DNA from: Litomosoides sigmodontis
Taxonomy: Eukaryota; Nematoda; Chromadorea; Rhabditida; Onchocercidae
Assembly: GCA_963070105.1 (NCBI GenBank)
Contig: OY718808.1
Span: forward strand, 9,033,398-9,097,397
DNA length: 64,000 nucleotides
Reading direction: 5' to 3'
Below, piece after piece: positions 58,407 to 64,000 of the stretch. The notes below the pieces were generated by a model. It did no database searches and had not been told where the DNA came from. It saw nothing but the letters and a program-made list of their open reading frames with translations. Both the position numbers and the translations under genes were made by a program. Numbering within the stretch: position 1 is the first letter of the stretch; every line of letters begins with the position of its first letter.

Positions 58407-59726
58407 TTTAAGAAGGTATTCAGATAAAGCTTTAGAAAGTTTCCCGCATCGACGCAACAAAGAAAACGAACGAAACAGTGATTCGGAAATTACAGATATC
58501 CGTAAATTGTAGATCCAAAAAATTTATTCCACTGGACCGATCATTTTTTTTGGAAATTTAAGATATTTTTTTGGAAGCTTCGTATCTGCACTCCATTTCA
58601 CTGACTTTCTGGTGGTCTTCATTGAATTCTTCAACTCGTTAAGGCAAAATTTCTTAATTTTACAGAGCAACAATGAACTTGTTTTGAATTTCGAATTTAA
58701 ATTTAGGAATGTTTTTCTGGGCAACTGATCTAGTTAATGAACGTAAAATTTCTTCTTTAAAGTATTTTATTCATTTGTTTATAATATAAAATCGGAGATT
58801 GTAATTGATAGTTACAGCGCAATAGAATTGTTTCGTTAGAAGCACTCCTTGCTTATGCTCATATACAAAGATTAAAACAAATATTAAATTATTAAAAAAA
58901 TGAGAAGTTATGCGATATGACAGACAGTGTATGACATATAAACTAGGGTTATGTACATGTCCATTACATTTTCTTGTCGTCTTATAAACTTTCCGTAATT
59001 ATTATCAATCAAATTGTATAATGAAATTAATCGTAAACAACTTGTTATAAGTCATTCAGGCAACCTAATCATCTCTGATAGTTTTTGTTGTAAGGGTATT
59101 TCGGATTTTCGACAACTGCAATGAAAATCGAAAGTTTTTACCTGTTATCATCGCCTTATTCCAGTGTTTATTGTGAATTTCAGGATAATCAAGCATAGCT
59201 GTTCCTCTTCTCTTTATTTGAGTCCCATACTTTACTCTTTATCAGATGTAAAGTACGTTGTTAAAATCCGGTTCAAATCACCCAACAGTCAGTTATACTA
59301 TCAGTGATTTGGTGCGTAACTTTTGGTGGTTGAGACGTTGGCGTGATGTAGCAGGTTGTGCTATCAGTCTTACGAAGCAAAAAAAAATTTACGTGTAAAT
59401 GTAACTTTGTTACTGTTCATATTTGCTGCAATAAAGTTTCGGTACAGTGTAGTAGATACGCCATTTTCACATTGGGCCGCTAAAAAAATAGAGTTGCTTG
59501 GCTCGATTTGTGGTACCGTGGTGTGTGTTGTGATTCGTTGGGTTATAGCTTTTGGATTTTGAATTATGGAGACTCATTTTCGCGTAAATCACGTTTACCC
59601 TGATACTTTTTGGACGCTTAATCAGTTGGTATACTCGTGCGAATTTTGGCATGATATTCCTAATAATGTCTTACGTGTCTTCTTCCCTCAAGCTCCTTGG
59701 GAGCCACTATTTGTTATGTCTTGCTG
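58407..59726. other. intergenic gap seipin to JKAMP
   Basis: 1.3 kb on the sense strand of both genes. No exon with family resemblance. A sequence like a tRNA B box near 59269-59279 has no matching tRNA fold. Confidence 0.5.
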
Positions 59727-59745
59727 TTTTCCAGGTATGACGTAA
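59727..59745 (+). promoter_or_regulatory. acceptor site and two-codon upstream ORF before JKAMP
   Basis: ttttccag (59727-59734) is a consensus 3' splice site 12 nt before the JKAMP ATG. Between them lies a minimal upstream ORF, ATG ACG TAA at 59737-59745, which ends one base before the main ATG. If this is the leader acceptor, ribosomes would meet the tiny ORF first. Confidence 0.45.
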
Positions 59746-59746
59746 G

Positions 59747-62220
59747 ATGGTAGATGATGGCACGGGGGTGTCACGACTACCTGTCGTTAACAGTTGCCCC
59801 GGTTTTTGTGGTCGTCAGGTGACCACGTTGTCATCTGGGAATGTTACTTATTCCAGTTGTCAGGTATGTTTTGTCTTAATTAAGCAGATGGAAATTTCCG
59901 CATTTATCCCGGATGTCAAATATTTGCTCATCTATGAAACTGATAGTAATTGGATCAGTTCATTTGATACTTGGGATGTGTCACTGTCAGTGCATTAATG
60001 ATGAAAATATTTCAAAAGCGGCTGATTACCTTACATTTATGGCTGCCCTCTTTTATGTTGCTGAATGGTTACAGGCTTGTAGCTGGGGTCATCGAAGTAT
60101 CGAGAAGTTTCTGTGTTCTTCATGTGATGATCTCTTGCCTTTCTACGATTGGCTTTATCTTCTTTTCATTGCTCTTGTCCCTCTGCTGTTGAATTCGTTC
60201 TTCGTGCAGTTGTATGCTGTCCAAAAAAGGTATGTACCTTTTTTCATTTTTATCCCGGATGTTTAAATATTTTCGGTCGGCTTATCGCAAGTTTCTTCTC
60301 GTTTCCTGTTGCCTAATTGAGATAAGGAATATAAACTAGAGGAATGGAATTTAAGATACAATAAATCCAATAGTCTTGCACAAAACATATGAAATTTTTA
60401 TCCGGAAGGTGTAGTTAGGAGCCAAAAATTACAGAAAATACAATTAAGTTCTTCTAAAAGAAAGCCATGTGATTTTTTAATCCCACTAAAGTATGCGAAC
60501 GTAGTAGACTGCGGTAATAAAAGTGAACTAAAACAACTTTTATAATCTCTCACCCTGCTGATGGTATAAGAATGGAAAAATATCATTTTTTGTGCATATG
60601 TTCTTATCAATGGTGGCATTTTTTCTACCATGCATTTCACATATTCGTATCTCACTGAAACAAAAGAACTTTATTGTTCTGATTCATGTAGTACGAGGAA
60701 GCGGTTTTCATTGCTTTAAATATAAGCTTAACAATATTATGAAGCAACGAGAAATAGGCTGTCAATGCAATAAGAAATTGATAACGGGACTCAACATTAG
60801 CTTAAGCCTTCTTTGAGTTATTTTGATTATAACCAATTTTTTATGTATTAACAGATTGTTAGCTCACGCGCACATTTTATATCTATATAATCATAGTTAA
60901 TGTAGTTAGGGTGTTGTATTTATTTTAGTAAATCAAAAGATGATATCTTAGCGTTTTTTTTTAATTTAAGAAATCTGGTTGTTATTTCAGTACACGACAG
61001 CACCTATTCCTGCAACATTTATGTTGCTTATTGGAATGCGGTCTATCCGCCCTACTTTCTCTTCTTCTGATGCCACCACGTGGTACTCCGATTCTTTATG
61101 GTTGTACTAAGAATTCACTGCGTGACTGGTATCCAGTATTTTACAATCCTGTCGTTAATCATACCCATACTTTGCGATGTACACAGGAAATAGTCTTTCC
61201 ACTGTGAGTTTTTTTTTTTTTTTAATTTCATTCAAGCTTATCGTTTTATGGAGGTCACACCAGCCGACCATCAATATTCATTTTATTATTATTCTTAGGT
61301 TTTGATTCTTACAAGAAAATTGAAAAGGCTTTTAATTCTGTAAATCAAGACTGTAAGGTTTGTTGGCAATGATCGATATCGATATCTTACGTTTGCTAGT
61401 TAGTGCTTCGTACAGGATTATCATGGCTTGATCATACATAGCTTTTATACCCCGTTCATGGTACAGTTTTGGGTTTAAATGGAAATTAATATAGTTTTAG
61501 ATATTCCTTGCCTTTCATTTATTTGGCATTCTGTTTGGTGTGTTTGATTATTTTTCGCTCAATTCTTTATTTAACAGTATTCAAGAACAGTTATATCGCC
61601 ACTGACCCATATTATGCTGCACTTTTTACTCTGCCACTGATAGCCCTCTTTCATGCACTTTTTGTAAGTTTTCGGCTTTTTATTTAACTTTTCTTAAGAA
61701 ATAGTTTTAAAAAAATGATTTCAATCTTTTTACGACATTTTAGATTTTGTAAAGTCTATGATCCGTTCATCATTCTTTCTGCGGTCCATTCTTCATTCTC
61801 ATCATTACATAACTCTTTTTGGCTGTTTATTTTAACGTTTAACGGGTGGTGTATTCCACCTTAATATTTTAACCAGATAATTTAACGGATATGTTGCAGG
61901 CAGGTCTCCTTTACTATAGCTTTGGCTATGTAGCATTGGTATGTAGCTTGGGTCTGAATGCACTCCACATGGCAATTGAACGTGAAAACTCGATGCGTAA
62001 ACTGTACTTCGAAATGGTACACAAACCACATAATCTCTTCATTCTTATTGTTCACATGACTCTTTTTGGCTTCTCAATCTTAACGATAACTCTGAATCGT
62101 ATAACAGCCAATGGAACACTTGTATCCTTGATTGCAATACTTCTTGTGCCACTACCGTCGCTGTTCTACCTTCTGACTGTTGGCATTACTGATCCAGAAC
62201 ATGTACATAGTGCTTTTTAG
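59747..62220 (+). CDS. jamp-1: JNK1/MAPK8-associated membrane protein (JKAMP/JAMP)
   Basis: Multi-pass ER membrane protein that links proteasomes and ERAD factors for disposal of misfolded proteins (family knowledge). Five exons: 59747-59863, 60075-60229, 60991-61203, 61501-61663, 61900-62220; 322 residues (human about 311). The N-terminal lumenal Cys-rich segment has the spacing CPGFCG, SSCQACSWG and CSSCDD, followed by YDWLYLLFIALVPLLLN as TM1. The third exon keeps the family pattern QHLCCLLECGLSALLSLLL and DWYPVFYNP, and later exons give LPFIYLAFCLV and AGLLYYSFGYVALV. The last exon ends in three further hydrophobic helices (VPLPSLFYLLTVGITDPE). Similarity to human JKAMP runs the whole length. 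Introns 1 and 2 each contain a similar short motif (tttatcccggatgt). Second of three consecutive ER-membrane genes. Confidence 0.95.
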
Positions 62221-63288
62221 TATTGCATTTATTACGTTCTTTTTCGAGATTTTCAGAAAATTTTCCTCATATATAATGAGGGACTTAAAATTTACGTGTC
62301 GAACTACTACATAGGTGTCTAAATGATGTGATTTATTTTGAATGGAATTGGGTCTACGCTGACGTTTACAGAATATGTTTTTTGCTTCAAATATAAGTGT
62401 CATTCTATTGGTTCACAGGATTTCTTCCTACTTGCTAAGGAATATCGAGTTTATCATGTTTAGTCACAAATATATCATTTCATATTTACACTTCTCGGGT
62501 TCAATTTTTCTTTTCTGTTTGCAATTTTTTTGTTATTATGAATAGATGCACACTACTGTAAAGTTGAGCGATGTGTTAGGTCATCCTTGTAAAATTATAA
62601 CTTATTGTCGTTCTAACATGTACCTGAATGCATTGGTTGCCTTTTTAAACTTTTCTGTTAATTGTTAGTTATGTGTTTTAATAATTACTATTTGAACTTC
62701 TCAACCGTAGGATATTTTAAAATTTCAACTACGAGTGAATGAGGATAGTGCACGATAGTTTATTTCAACTTTTTTAAATATTTAGTGAAAGTTTACCGGT
62801 GAATCAGGAGTTCTGGTGAAATAGGAAAGACGATGCAAAGGAGAATGAATAATGGAAAAATAATTTGTTCTTTTGAGTGATTATCTTTATTTTTGATGTC
62901 GTTGTCTCATGTTGATTAAGTTTAAAAAATAGTCAGAATAAATTTGAATTTTACATCTTCGGAAAGTTATTCCTCGTCTGCACGTAACTTAGAAATATTG
63001 ATCAGAAACCGAAGATTCCAATCATGCCATAAAATACTACATATGCATATGATTATAGGAAGCTGTTCATATATGATGTAATTTTGTGTGAACAAGTAAT
63101 CAAAACTACTCTGCAAGTCTTGAGTGGGAGATGCACTTACTGGGATCGTTCGGACCTGCGCCAATTCGAAGCTGGGAGGTTATACACTCCTCACTAACTT
63201 GTTATCAAGAGATGTTGTAGAATCGGCTTGCATAAAAAAGTAGTTGAAGCAAGCGGAAACTTGCAAACGTGTGCATGGCGGGAAGCAT
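62221..63288. other. intergenic gap JKAMP to PGAP3
   Basis: 1.07 kb between two plus-strand genes. No exon recognised. Short open frames on the minus strand show no domain. Confidence 0.5.
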
Positions 63289-64000
63289 ATGGATGTTGTG
63301 GCAGCTACAGGTAGTTTATTTGCGTTGATATTATTGGCAAGGCCAACAAGTGAGTCGGCTGGTGATAGACATCACGTCTTTCTTGAATGTGTTCAGTCGT
63401 GTGTCGTGAGATATGGCTGTCCGAAGAAGTACGATGAGAGTGGTTGGATCTTTGGAGAGTGTTTCAGGTAGGTATAAATTTCGCAGGTTAGTTGATATAG
63501 TGCACAAACTGTCTTGTTTCCTGGAGTTACTTGGGATTTTTTTTTTTGGAATTTATTTTAATTTTTGCTACTTTTTTAAAATTTTGAAATTAATTGCAGA
63601 TGTCGTTACAAGTGTATGTGGAAAACTGTGAAATATTTCAACGATGTTTTAAGCCTTTCTGTGCCACAGTTTTATGGTAAATGGCCTTTTTTGGCTGTTT
63701 GGCTGCCATTAATTACACCTGTTCCAATTCAGGTCAGTTCTTGCCTATTAGTTTGATTAACTTCTCTGAAGTTACCTTTTTTCCTTTCTTTCTACCGTCC
63801 TCTTTCTTCTGTTTGTTTCAGTCGACGGTTTGCTCACTTTTCGAAACTGCATTGTATTTTCAGGAATTTGCTTCCTTTATATTTTCAATATTAAATTTAC
63901 TCACGACGTTATACATGCATCGAGCAGTTAAACGTTTGCGCAATTCAAGTCGTCAAAAAATTATTTGGACTATATATTCATTTATTGGAATCGTAATGTG
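63289..64000 (+). CDS. PGAP3: post-GPI attachment to proteins factor 3 (PGAP3/Per1), 5' part, cut by window end
   Basis: GPI-specific phospholipase A2-type remodelling enzyme of the ER/Golgi membrane (CREST superfamily, family knowledge). Three exons visible: 63289-63467, 63600-63732 and 63863 to the window edge, still open at 64000. A hydrophobic signal peptide covers about 1-22. The Cys-rich lumenal part follows the PGAP3 pattern: FLECVQSCVVRYGC, then CRYKCMWKTV, then VPQFYGKWPF, which is nearly invariant in the family. TM1 begins with EFASFIFSILNLLTTLYMHR. The catalytic His residues lie further downstream, beyond the window. An upstream in-frame TTG was rejected as a start. Third gene of the seipin-JKAMP-PGAP3 run. 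Confidence 0.93.

Noticed and set aside
59240..59300. tRNA gene suggested by a GGTTCAAAT B-box-like sequence
   Set aside because: No matching A box at the right distance and no cloverleaf stems could be drawn.

Overview
The window is AT-rich nuclear DNA of a nematode, most likely a filarial or other spirurid (clade III) worm. This is inferred from many short introns with (T)TTYAG acceptors, long simple-sequence repeats, acceptor sites immediately before start codons that suggest spliced-leader addition, and gene content whose closest recognisable relatives are worm genes. The species cannot be named from the sequence alone. Gene models were built by hand: exons were joined only where canonical splice sites, reading phase and family similarity agreed. 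The one non-canonical junction is stated in its entry. Layout: 1-9988 is gene-poor and holds a (GT)n tract, small tandem duplications and a compound (TTA)n/(ATATT)n satellite of about 0.9 kb. From 9989 to 17473 three plus-strand genes lie head to tail: PRMT1-type arginine methyltransferase, an MSP-domain protein with a probable tail anchor, and NAA30 (NatC catalytic subunit). Convergent with them, 18863-25923 on the minus strand encodes the FACT histone chaperone subunit SPT16 in 24 exons, reconstructed in full (1034 codons). A 7.6 kb gene-free stretch follows. A secreted sulfatase in 13 exons spans 33598-37717, ribulose-phosphate 3-epimerase spans 39506-41279, and a predicted coiled-coil/BAR-like protein with a PPPPY motif spans 43374-45666. 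After a repeat-rich gap come a small secreted Kunitz plus cysteine-rich-repeat protein (48758-50370, plus) and, convergent with it, a worm-type CK1/TTBK-like kinase (51820-54794, minus). The right end (55930-64000, plus) carries seipin, JKAMP/JAMP and the 5' part of PGAP3 in a row. The most biologically telling pattern is that last trio: three ER-membrane genes (lipid-droplet biogenesis, ER quality control, GPI-lipid remodelling) in the same order and orientation as I remember for seip-1, jamp-1 and the PGAP3 gene on C. elegans cosmid R01B10. This suggests an ancient syntenic block and perhaps an operon. PRMT1/MSP/NAA30 is a second head-to-tail run with roughly 1 kb gaps. Other structures the genes do not explain are a 64-bp element present twice (63/64 identical), a long imperfect hairpin in a sulfatase intron, one GC-AG intron in SPT16 and a 28-G homopolymer between two divergent genes. 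No CRISPR, rRNA, tRNA, transposase or viral gene was recognised.
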